From Chytridium lagenaria (Eukaryota; Chytridiomycota; Chytridiomycetes; Chytridiales; Chytridiaceae), in contig JAHLKC010000110.1 of assembly GCA_025449115.1 (NCBI GenBank), positions 1-64,000 on the forward strand: 64,000 nucleotides of DNA, read 5' to 3'. The translations under genes and the position numbers were made by a program. Shown piece after piece: positions 35,784-45,790 of the stretch. The notes beneath the pieces are model-generated. The model was not told where the DNA came from, did no database searches, and saw only the letters and a program-made list of their open reading frames with translations. How positions within the stretch are numbered: the stretch's first letter is position 1; each line of letters begins with the position of its first letter.

Positions 35784-36310
35784 ATTGGTGACTTGTTGAT
35801 TTATATGCATGTTGCTTTTCTTTTTTTTACGTCCCCACCCCCCTCCTTTTTTTGCTTTTTTTGGTGGTTTTTTTTTTTATTCCCTCCCTCGAAAACAACG
35901 AATTCCTTTTTGCGTGCTTTGCTTTTGATGGCGGTATTTATAATAAGATATTTATGATGATTTATTTTTGTGGGTTTAGCTGTAACGCCTTTAGGTGTGA
36001 ATAGGATGGAACGCGGGTTGGTAAACTTTCATGTTGGCTTTCGTTCCCTTATATGAGGGACCCGTGCGGTCTTAACAGAGGCGGGGAGGGGATGGATATT
36101 CGGCTTGTGGGTGTGAAGAGGAGGGTGGTGAAAAAGGGGAAAAGTGGCGAAAAAAACGAATTCCTTTTTGCGTGATTTGCTTTTGATGGCGGTATTTATA
36201 ATAAGATATTTATGATGAATGGTGTTTGTGGGCGGTTTTTTTTGTGGAGTGGGACGCGGGTTTTGGTAAACTTGAATGGTGGGTTTGCGGTCCCTTATAT
36301 GAGACGTTGA
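35739..36310. repeat. Partial tandem duplication of the zinc-finger gene 3' end
   Basis: The stretch GAGGAGGGTGGTGAAAAAGG at 35739 recurs at 36118. The 3' UTR segment beginning AACGAATTCCTTTTTGCGTG near 35898 recurs near 36158, followed again by the TTTGATGGCGGTATTTATAA block, and the GACGCGGG/CCCTTATATGAG segment also recurs. Offsets differ (about 380 and 260 nt), so the second copy has an internal deletion. The duplicate contains the C-terminal codons and the 3' UTR only. Confidence 0.8.
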
Positions 36311-36422
36311 TATGAACCGGCTGGAGTGGGGATGATTGAAAGAGCCTTTCTTGTTGATTGACACGCGGTGTAGTGAGATGGTATTTAGAAACTGGTTTGA
36401 GGTGTTATATAATTTGGGGTGA

Positions 36423-36582
36423 TGGAGTGTTGGAGTATAGAGTCGCTCACAAAAAGGGTTAAGTACGTCGTAAGACAGTACGGACCCTATGTACTGAGAG
36501 ATTAGTAAGAAATAAATCGAGCGCCACGGTACGAGAGGACATATAAATGGGGTGATGGAGTGTTGGAGTATAGAGTCGTTCA
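36423..36582. repeat. Direct repeat flanking the rRNA-like fragment
   Basis: GATGGAGTGTTGGAGTATAG followed by AGTCG(C/T)TCAC occurs at about 36420-36450 and again at about 36550-36582. The two copies bracket the rRNA-like segment. Confidence 0.8.
36450..36548 (+). pseudogene. Mitochondrial-type large-subunit rRNA fragment (probable NUMT)
   Basis: The segment GGGTTAAGTACGTCGTAAGA followed by CAGTACGGACCCTAT matches the conserved LSU rRNA peptidyl-transferase/domain VI region in order and spacing. Next, 50-60 nt downstream, comes GGTACGAGAGGAC, the sarcin-ricin loop. The helix GUAC...GUAC stands where bacterial rRNA has GAAC...GUUC, a compensatory change. This indicates derivation from a real, structured rRNA of bacterial/mitochondrial type rather than nuclear 28S. 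Only about 100 nt are present, between two direct repeats, so it is read as an inserted organellar fragment, not a functional gene. Confidence 0.6.
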
Positions 36583-36968
36583 CGTATTGAAGTGGTGTGG
36601 AAAGCAATGGTCAATCCATCCCCTATGTGGTTCTAGTCGTGTGAGCTGTGGGCACTGTTACTCTGACAACGTCTACTTTAGAAAGCAATGGTAATCTATA
36701 CTCTGACGTATATTAAAAAGCGCTAAAAGAAAAAAAATCATGCGAACAACGTGAAAAAAATACGAAAGGAAAACCATCTTGAAACGATTGAACTCAAAAG
36801 AAACGCGGACATAGAATGCGTGAAAAAGACTAAAACCGTGACATCGGGAATAAAGATAAAGATATGAAAGACAAAAAAAAAGGGGGTGTGGTTTTCAAAA
36901 AACGTTAATGAAAAAAGGAAAAGAGCCTTCACCACTCGACATAGAAAAAACAAAGCTCGCACCACAAT

Positions 36969-38915
36969 CTACATGAACGCGAAAAACGATGCCAACACCA
37001 TCACCGCCGACGCAACCCCAACCACACCCCCCTTCTCCGCCCCCCCCGTCCTTGTCGTCGTCGTCGTCACAACAACAGGTACACCCGTCTTCACAGGCGC
37101 ATTGGTCGTCGTCGCCCCAGTCCGAACAGCAGGTGGCGCACCCGTCGTCGGGATCAAAGTCGAAGCACTCCCCGCCCACTTGACAAACGTCATCCCCTTT
37201 GCATCCTCAACAAACGCAGCGGCAACCGCATCCCCATCTTCATTCCCCGTTCGATTCGTGGGGGGGGGGCCAAAGTTGCTGAAATCACGGACCGTGTCTT
37301 CCTCTGATTTGATGAATTCAAAGGTACACGCTGCCTTAAAGTTGGGGTACTTTGCTAGGAAATCAGTGTTCAGGAAGGATGACCAGAACGCTTTCTTGAT
37401 TGACGATCGGGAGGTTGTGGTGACGTCGGGTTCAGCGAAATTCTTGCCGCGACCAATGTCGTTCAGGGAAACGTGGAAAGTGGCGCCACCTTCTGCGAGG
37501 ATAAAGGGTTTGTTGCCCGCTGTGACGCCCGTGCGGTTGAGGGTACCAGAGAATTCGTCGTAAAAGGGAAAGTTGCCCCAGGCTGGGTTGAAGCTGCCTT
37601 GCATCAGACCTTCGAATTTGTTGGACTCGGGGACAACGTTTTGGAGCCAGGGCCATTGGCTGCCGTCTGTATTTCATAAATAAAAAAGGGTGGTGAGTTG
37701 ATATGCAAGAGTAATGAAATAAGAAGAAAGAAAGAAAGGAAGGAGGAAAAAGATGCCATGCGCGAGATCAAAAGGAATGAGACAGGAACAACAACCGAAA
37801 AGACACCTACAATGGTAAATCGAAAGCCCCACCCAATCCACATAAGCATCACCCGGATAATAAGGTGAATAAGCATTATCCTCTGTATTAAACACTCCAT
37901 CCTTATTCGTATCCAAAAGCTGAAACCGAGGGTCTGTCGGTGTAGGCGATGCAATACCACCAGGGTAAGGGTACCCGTTCCCAGAGTTGGGTGCCCACAC
38001 AAAGGCAACTTTGTCACGGTTGGATGCACCGATACGGGCAGTGATTGTGTCGTAGGCTCGACGCCAGGCTGTGATGAAGCCGGTGGGGTCTTGTCCAAAG
38101 TTGAACCAGGATCCTGTTTAGAAAAGGATGGGAGGTTAATATGGAGGGTATGGATTGAGTAATATGAGGTATCAACAAGTAATAAGGGGTATGAATAATT
38201 AGGAATGATAAGAGGAAGTGAAAAAAAAAGGGCTGCTTCGAATCAGCACTAGTATATAGAAGTGGTAGTGGAAAAGGTTGTATTCACAGCGGCGATGAAC
38301 GTTTGTTGGTAACGTTATTCAGTTGCTCACTCTTGCTACGCAAAAGTTCGTGAAAGATTGAAAAAAGCCCGCTGCGAGTGCAGTCGGACGAATTCGTCGC
38401 CAAAAGTCACTCACCATTCATTTCAGGATACAATCTCAAAAAGAGCTTCCGTCCTTTATCCAAGATCCTCTTTATCCTATCACCAAGCTCATTCAACTGA
38501 TCATCCGTGACACCATCAAACCCTTTAAACGGGTAAATCGTAAGATACGCCATCGCATCTGTCCCCGTATCCTCCAATTGCGCAAGATACCCATCCGTGA
38601 TATCAAGGGTGGTTCTAGGATCCTTCCCAAGCGAGATATCAATGTCGGTTTGGAAAAAGGAGAGACCTTGAGAGTTGGGGATACCCTTGATGCGGTCGTT
38701 GACTGCACGAGGGGTGTCACCTTCGACACGTTGGTACCATGCACCGCTGAATTTTTGTAAGTTGGGAGGAATTATGGAAACGTCGGGAAATCAACTTACA
38801 GATAGACTTGCCCTTGAGGAGGCATCAAGGGGACGGTGGAAGGTGCCTGAGCAGAGACCGAGGCTGCATTGAGGAGGAGAGCGAGGGATGCGGTAGCAAG
38901 GATAGGCAGCACCAT
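36969..38915 (-). CDS. GH26-like beta-mannanase-type glycosidase, GPI-anchored (copy 1)
   Basis: CDS is complement of 36969..37666, 37811..38113, 38415..38746 and 38800..38915, all phases matching (482 residues). Signal peptide is residues 1-22 (MVLPILATASLALLLNAASV). GH26-like (beta/alpha)8 features are the putative acid/base Glu147 in RLYPEMNGSWFNFG, the WAPNSGNGYPYPGG and YYPGDAYVDWVGLSIYH strands, and the putative nucleophile Glu309 in PFILAEGG. FNTEDNA follows a DTNKDG motif resembling a calcium-binding loop. The Thr-rich C-terminus and hydrophobic end (GVVGVASAVMVLASFFAFM) suggest a GPI anchor, hence a cell-surface enzyme. The exact substrate (mannan or another beta-glycan) cannot be told. 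A paralogue lies divergently at 40842. Confidence 0.8.
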
Positions 38916-40841
38916 CTTGTGTATGCAAGTTAAACTAATCAAAAAGTGTTTGATGAACGTTGATGAATGATAAAGATGGATGGACAATGATAAACGATGA
39001 GGGGTGTTCAAATAAATCCGAAGGAACGACGAGGGGGATGCAATGAGGTGAGAGGTGAGAGAAAAGGGGGTAATAAGCTGTGGATGGTGTTCAAAGGGGT
39101 TTCAGTTGATCCTTCCTGGTTTATTTATAGGTTAATTCAGTCAATAATCATTCAATTTTGAGTGGGATATGAATGTGATGTTACACGAGAATAACGCCAG
39201 ATTTTGTCTTTGATTGAGAGATGTTACACAGAAACAAATCCTTGTTGTTGTGATACTCTATCTCTATTCTCATTGGTTGGATTATTCATTTCAAAATAAA
39301 AAAGACTTTGAGGCGCATGTTTACGTAACAATAGAATTTGAACCTGGGCGCTTCATTTAGGTTTCTACCACTCTGACAAAGTGACCGGAATTTTCTTTTT
39401 TTGCCCCCCATGCCTTTCCACCCATGAGGAAAAGAGACCCGTTCTAGTGCTGTTCCCTAGACCTTTACAGCCTCAATCCTTCCTTCCTTCCTGGATGCGA
39501 CGACTGGACTTTTGTTCATTCCATGCGCACCCTATGACGGGGTGCTCTCTCTTCTTGAGAACATTCGCTTAGGACTGAACAATGTTAGCCCCACAACGAA
39601 CATGTCCAGTTTGCTGAAAATACGCTGGCCTTGCTTTTCTTCAATGGTCTTGGCACTTTGTTATGACCATGGTCAATATTTGATTTTTTCGCGGCTCTCT
39701 TTAGTACCTTACTCTCTTATGCCATGTCAGCGGAAGCGGTAGACTCCTTTTTTTTTCGAATTATGTCACGTTAACAAGGATGTTGAGCGTAGACCTCAGC
39801 GTAGCCACAACCGCAAGCAAACTTGTCAAGAAACTTTTGGATAATGAAGGAGTCACCATGTATTTATCCGGGGGACAATATTTGACGTTTTAGGAGTGAG
39901 TGCAGAGGAAGAATCGTGTGAAACTGTGTCCTTATATGAATGTGCACACTTAAACTTAAGTGGTCGTGGAGAGACCAATAAAAGCCTCGATGGATCTAGC
40001 TGCTCGGTGCAGGTGGCTGCAGTAGGGAACAAACGCGTGTATACCCGCCAATAACAAACGCGTCATACCCCCGAAGCATTGGAGTTAATCGATCAGCGTA
40101 GCCATAACCCGCGTAAACCAACTCGTCAAAAAACTTTATATAACGAAGGAGTCATTGCGCTATATTTGTCTGCGACGAATTGTGAGAAAATGAGATCATA
40201 CGCTTTGTCGGAGTGAATAAAGGAAGAATCGTGATAAAGCTTCTGACAAGCTATAATGTGAAAGTGGGCCCGTATTTGTACGCTTACGACATATGAGGGA
40301 GATACCAATAACTACTGCGATGGGTTTGTTCTCAGTATGGGTGGTTGGAGATAACTGTGAAGGTTTTAAAGAGAGTCGGAGGAAGAGGAATACGACGGGT
40401 GGGTGTGATGGATTATAAGTGGCTTCGAGGAATTATAGGATTAGAGGTGATGACGTTAGTTCAAAAGAACTAGTGGAGGTGGTGTAAGAAAGCAGCGGTA
40501 GTTGGGTGACAAGGGAAGTGAGTTCCGAGGTTTTAAACAGCTAATCGATTAGACTGTGTGTACAATTTGGAATCGATAGAAGCCGGTGCGTGATGCCAAG
40601 TGGGTTTCAATAAAGAACATTAAACGCGTTCGCTCTCACAGTGCGTATGCCGGATAATTATTTCAAAAGTTTAGAGAAGACAACGTAGAAAACTAAATCA
40701 TTGGAGAAGGGGTAAAGATTATAATCCGAACATTTGTTTTTACCTCCAATCACCTTGTACGTCAAAAAAGAACTCTTCCAAACCTTCCATCCCCAATAAA
40801 TACCATCACCTCGCATCCCTCCAATTCATCTAAAACAAAAT
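38916..40841. other. 1.9-kb divergent intergenic region between the GH26 paralogues
   Basis: No gene supported. On the minus strand a TATAAATA lies at 39122-39129, about 210 nt before the start of copy 1. The middle holds a diverged direct duplication (39796-40320). Both promoters should be here. Confidence 0.5.
39796..40320. repeat. Diverged direct duplication, about 300-nt period
   Basis: AGCGTAGCCACAACCGCAAG near 39799 and AGCGTAGCCATAACCCGCGT near 40097 start two imperfect copies. They share, in order, CTTGTCAA/CTCGTCAA, GAAGGAGTCA, GAGGAAGAATCGTG/AGGAAGAATCGTG and AGATACCAATAA/AGAGACCAATAAA-like blocks. It is non-coding. Confidence 0.65.
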
Positions 40842-42778
40842 ATGCTCTTCACATCAACTGCCGCCCTCCTCACCCTCCTCACCTCAACAGCTCTCGCCCA
40901 AGCCCCCTCCTTCACCCACCGGCCAAATCTACATGTAACCACTCAATGCATTTTCAACGCCGACTAACCCCTCACAACAGCGGCTCCTGGTACCAACGCG
41001 TCGAAGGCGACACCCCTCTCAACATCAACAACCGTCTCAACGGAATCCCAGGCGCCGGTCTCTCTTTTTTCCAAACCGACATTGATATCTCCCTTGGAAA
41101 AGATCCACGGACAACCCTCAACATCACTGACGGGTATTTGGCGCAGTTGGAGGAGACGGGAACTGATGCGTTGGCGTATTTGACCGTGTACCCGTTTTTG
41201 GGGTATGAGGGGGTGACAGGTTTGTGAGATTTATGAGATTTTTTTTTTTTGTTAATGGTGGTGGTTTTTAGAGGATCAATTGAATGAACTGGGGGACCGG
41301 ATTAAAAGAATTATTGAACGGGGACGGAAAGTGTTTTTGAGACTTTGGCCGGAAATGAATGGTACGTTTCTTTCCTTCCCATCTTCATCCCTTCATTTGC
41401 GCATACGGTTCAGAAACAACACCAAATAAATCGACAACGCCCTATAAACCTTCTTTCACTCGTTCATCACGACGATTTCTCCAATTTTACCTCCTGCACA
41501 CGCGTTTATAAACACCATCATCCCCATCCTTTCCCCCCCTCACACACGTCCACGCAATCCTACACTTACCGCAACAATCCCCGCACTCAACCTCCCCACG
41601 TCAACCACACGCTCACAAACCATCTTCAGGCTCCTGGTTCAATTTCGGTCAAGACCCTGTCGGTTTTATCGCCTCCTGGCGTCGCGCCTACACCCTCATC
41701 AACGCCCGTATCGGCACCAACAACCGTCAAAATCTTGCCTATGTCTGGGCTCCGAATTCGGGGAACGGGTATCCTTATCGAGGTGGGATTTCGTCGCCCA
41801 CTGGACCCAGTGATGCGAGGTTTAGCGTGCTGGATACGAATGGGGATGGGGTGTTTGATGGAGAGGATAATGCTTATACGCCGTATTATCCGGGAGATGA
41901 GTGGGTGGATTGGGTGGGACTTTCGATTTATCATTGTGAGTCTCGTTTTTCATCTTTTTTCGTTGTTCTCTTCTATGTCATTTTACCAAATCACACAAAG
42001 ACTTCTTTCTCTTCCACATTTTGTTTCGTGTCTTAAACCAACCCACGTTTTTTCGATGCTTATATTTTTAATGTTCTGTATGTAATTGTTGTATTCTAAC
42101 AATCACGTAGACGGAAGCCAATGGCCCTGGCTCCAAAACGTCGTCCCAGAATCCAACAAATTCGAAGGTTTAATGCAAGGTCGTTTCAACCCAGCCTGGG
42201 GCAACTTCCCCTTCTACGACGAATTCTCCGGTACCCTCAACCGCACCGGCGTCACCGCAGGCAACAAACCCTTCATCCTCGCAGAAGGCGGATCAACCTT
42301 CCACTACGGTCTCAACGCGATCGGTCTCGGCAAAAACTTCACCACCCCAGATGTCACCACCGTCTCCAGGGTTGCCATCAAAAAGGGATTCTGGGATCAA
42401 TTCCTCAACCGCGACTTTTTATCGCGATACCCGAATTTCAGGGCCGTGTGTACCTTTGAGTTTATGAAGAGTGAGGAGGACACGTTGAGGGATTTCACGA
42501 ATTTTGGGGCACCACCCACAAATCGGAGTGAAGCGGAAATTGGGGCGGATGATGTTGGGAGGGCTTTTGTGGAGGATGCGAAGGGAATGGGGTTTGTGAA
42601 GTGGGGGGAGAGGATGGCTTTGACGACTACTAGTGTGGGGAGTGCGACGACGGGAACGCTGGTGACGGGGACGGTGAAGGTGGAGACGAGGACTTCTGGG
42701 AATGTGGGGAGGGGGGAAAGTTGGGGGGTTGTTTTGGCGGTTGTGGTTTCGGTTGTGGGGGCTTTGTTGGTGTTTTGA
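40842..42778 (+). CDS. GH26-like beta-mannanase-type glycosidase, GPI-anchored (copy 2)
   Basis: Exons are 40842-40934, 40981-41219, 41272-41361, 41630-41935 and 42111-42778. Signal peptide is MLFTSTAALLTLLTSTALAQ. The catalytic region matches copy 1: acid/base Glu in RLWPEMNGSWFNFG, WAPNSGNGYPYRGG, YYPGDEWVDWVGLSIYH and nucleophile Glu in PFILAEGGSTFHYG. The C-terminus is Thr-rich and hydrophobic (GVVLAVVVSVVGALLVF), fitting a GPI anchor. It has one intron more than copy 1 (41220-41271, after GVT). Exon 1 is one base too long (or two too short) compared with the phase of copy 1, around 40915 in a C-rich stretch; the rest is open. This is a divergent gene duplication, and the encoded catalytic domains remain very similar. 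Confidence 0.8.
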
Positions 42779-42979
42779 GGGAGGTTGGTGAGATTAGTAT
42801 TTTTGGTGATCAGTTAGTATTATTGAAAGGAAGTTTATGAAGTTTGACCAAAGTAATTGCATTCTATGATATTCAATATAAGCCCGCGTTATTCTTAATT
42901 ACTTGTATGATTTGTAGGTTTTACGCAAATGTCATTAAAGGCGGGTTGAGCTCAAAACATATGGGAAAAGTTTGCCAAA

Positions 42980-44892
42980 ATGCAAGTGTTCTTGGGGATC
43001 CCCTTTGCTGAACCACCTGTGGGTGAATTACGCTGGAGACCACCCAAACCCATTCCAGGGCCTCTTGAGAGCGGCATCGGCGCATCAAGTCTTGAACCCC
43101 ATCGCCGACTCTTCAGCGATAATGGGGCTATCGGACCGATCAGCATCGGATCCAAGTCTTTCTTTAGGTCCTTCCCCTTTCGACCTCTATCATCTAACAT
43201 TCCGCTAAAGATCCAATCCTGCCACTCCCTACCCCTTTCGACCACCTATACCGCTGAAACCTGGAATCATCATTTGAAATGTTATGGACCGCAACCGGAT
43301 CCGGTGGCGAGTGAGGATTGCTTGTATTTGAATGTGTGGGTGCCGCCGCCGGCTATAAGTGAGGAGGGAATGGGTTGCCGGTTATGGTTGTTGTGCCAGG
43401 TGGGGCATTTGTGACGTGTTGGACGTCGTCGCCAATCTTTGGTGAGTTTTTCACGCAGTTCTTTCTTTTCTAAAAGTGTTCTCTTGCTCAACCTTGCTTC
43501 AATGTTGTGATAAAGACCCTCAAACCCTCTGCTGTACCCAACGCATCATCATTGTCACCACCTCCTACCGCTGCGGTGTTCTCGGTTTCGCCCGTCACCC
43601 TCATCCAACCTCCCCCAACCCAGGCCTCCTTGACCTCATCCAAGCTTTTCGATGGGTCCGATCCAACATTGGCGTCTTTAATGGTAATCCTCAAAACATC
43701 ACTGCATGGGGGGAATCCGCGGGTGCAATCGCGCTTCATTACATTGCGATGGCACCGGGTGTTGAGGAGGGGTTGTTTCAGAGATTGGTGTTGCAGAGTG
43801 GGGTTGCGATGTCGGCGTTGCCGAGGAGTCGAGAGGTTGCGGAGGTAGCGTGGAGGAGGTTGAGGAAGGGTGTGGAGTGAAGGGGTTGGAGGCTTTTTGG
43901 ATGTGGAGGTTGGGAGGTTGTTGGATGTGCAGAAGGGGTTGATGGTGTTTAGGCCTAGGACGGAACGGAGGGTTAAAGGGAAGAATGGGGAGGGTGTACC
44001 TGTCGGTTTGTGTGGACCGATTATGGATGGGGAGATTGTTGTTGAGGATGTTGTTGGAGTTATTGAGAAGGATGGATGGGGTTGAAGAATGGGAGGGAGG
44101 GGATTCTAATGGGTGCGAATGATAATGAGGTTAGTGGTGTTGTGAAATGGCTTGTGCTTGACGTTTTTTATTTAGGGTACCATGTTTGTGCTTAATGTCA
44201 AGAGCAGGAAGGATGTTGACGATCATTTGAGTAATTTTCCACCCGCAATGGTTGAGGAGATGCATCAACTTTATGGACCTCTTACTGATGATAACGATCA
44301 CGCGTTCAAGCTGGCAGCAGACTACGTTGGCGATTGTAAGAAAGCATTTTTTCACTGTATACTTTCAATGCTGTTGCGCTTTCACAGTTTCGCGTCTTTC
44401 TCATTTTTAATCATTTTACAGTATCATTCAATCTCCCTATCACCATCACCCTCCACCATCTCTCACGAACACTCCCCACCCCGCACCATCCTCTCCACGT
44501 CTACCACTTTTCCCGTACTCCACCATACCCCACCTCTCTCGCTATCTACAACACCCCACTCTCCCGTCTTCGTGCCGCGCACACCATCGACATACCCTAT
44601 GTTCTTGGAACACCGTTGCTGGATACCGAGTGGCCCGGTGAGCGACCCGTGTCGGAGACGGTGGGGAGGTTGTGGGGATCTTTTTGTGGGGTGGAGTGCC
44701 GTGGATCGCGTACCGGGACGTGGGGGGAGGGTTCTTTTGGTTGGAGAGGAGGTGCGGGAAGTGGAGGAGCGGGAGAGTTTTGGGGGGTGGAGGAGTGATG
44801 AGAGGGTTGGGTTTTCGGGGAGATGGTGGGGACGGTTTTATTATGGGGACGAGGTTTGGCAAGGGATTAGAGGGAGTGGGGCGATGTTGTGA
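42980..44892 (+). pseudogene. Type-B carboxylesterase, truncated and frame-broken
   Basis: Alpha/beta-hydrolase of the carboxylesterase/lipase family. Motifs in order: VFLGIPFAEPPVGELRW (42984), SEDCLYLNVWVP (about 43310), an oxyanion-region PGG in a shifted frame (about 43395), and SYRCGVLGFA (about 43560). The nucleophile elbow ITAWGESAGA comes at about 43700. ANDNE split by an intron before GTMF (about 44115-44180) holds the acidic residue. AAHTIDIPYVLG (about 44575) has the catalytic His. Ser, Glu and His can all be placed. The usual N-terminal 30 residues and a signal peptide are missing before FLGIP. The frame changes at least five times (about 43130, 43370, 43490, 43870 and 44650). Loss of the 5' end makes true pseudogenisation more likely here than elsewhere. 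Confidence 0.65.
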
Positions 44893-45151
44893 CGATAGCG
44901 AATATTAAAGGATTGTGGTAGGAACGTTTTTGTACGGTTAGAGCATACACTGCAATAATGAAGCTGATCTTATGAGACCTGGTAGTTGAGCTTTTATCTA
45001 AGTATCGTTGAAAGTCAACAAGAAAAGGTACGGTAAGGACTAAAAGAGTTGAAGGATGGTCGGTTCACTCCCGAAACCGTGACCATTTATGACATCAACA
45101 AAAAGAAAGAAAGTATGAGGAGTCTCCAAAAAGGCACCTCACGATAAACAT

Positions 45152-45750
45152 CTATGCCCTCCGTTTATCCAACCATCCCTTCATCCCAACCGCCGCTAAC
45201 CCCACAACTCCACCCACACCCACCCCTCCAACAACCCTCCCCATCTTCCATCCACTCATCAACCCCCAATAACCCCTCCAACCCCCATCCCCCCGTCGTC
45301 ACAACATCTACCTCATTCTGGCCTTTATTATACAAAAGCCTCCAAGCGCGATCTTGCCATTCTATCTCCTCCTTCCCACGCATCTGCAGGGTAGTGAGAG
45401 TGGGACCTAGAACGAGACCTAGGGGTACTGCGAGGTGTTTGCGCGAAGGAGGGTTGGGATTGCGGGACGACGCAAGAAGAGGGAGATGGGTAGGGAGAGG
45501 ACGGTTGAGAGGGTTGTGAGGAGGAGGACGGTGCGGGAGGTGACGTGGCGTGGAGGATGAGGTGGGAATGGGGTTGGGCTTCGGTTGTTTCGGTGGGGGG
45601 GATCAGGACATTCATTTGTTGATAATAATAGAGGGATGACAGATGATGAGGATACGGTATCTTTGCGCTGCAAGTAATCGACGTTGGGATGTACGAGGGC
45701 GCTTCTACAGAGTTCGGTGACGGATCGCTTGATGCTTGAAAGGTGGACAC
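45152..45750 (-). CDS. Hypothetical Ser/Pro-rich protein, uncertain
   Basis: The family is not recognised. A minus-strand frame from 45750 (MSTFQASSDPSPNSVEAPSY) is Ser/Pro/Gln-rich to about 45400. It continues as EEIEWQDRAWRLLYNKGQNE near 45340-45300. A third frame then gives a hydrophobic end (RVVGGVGVGGVVGLAAVGMK) and stop TAG 45152-45154, which would suit a tail anchor. Joining these needs one or more frame changes or an intron. It sits only about 40 bp downstream of the convergently oriented F-box/ankyrin gene end. It could also be partly non-coding. Confidence 0.3.
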
Positions 45751-45790
45751 AAAAAAGCGGAGATATATGAATAGTGTGGTCTTCTTTTAT

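Noticed and set aside
36450..36548. Functional rRNA gene
   Set aside because: Only about 100 nt of the large-subunit sequence is present between direct repeats, so it is read as an inserted fragment.
39315..39385. tRNA-like sequence on the minus strand (T-arm-like GGTTCAAATTC)
   Set aside because: No consistent acceptor or anticodon stem could be folded. At best a decayed tRNA or SINE remnant.
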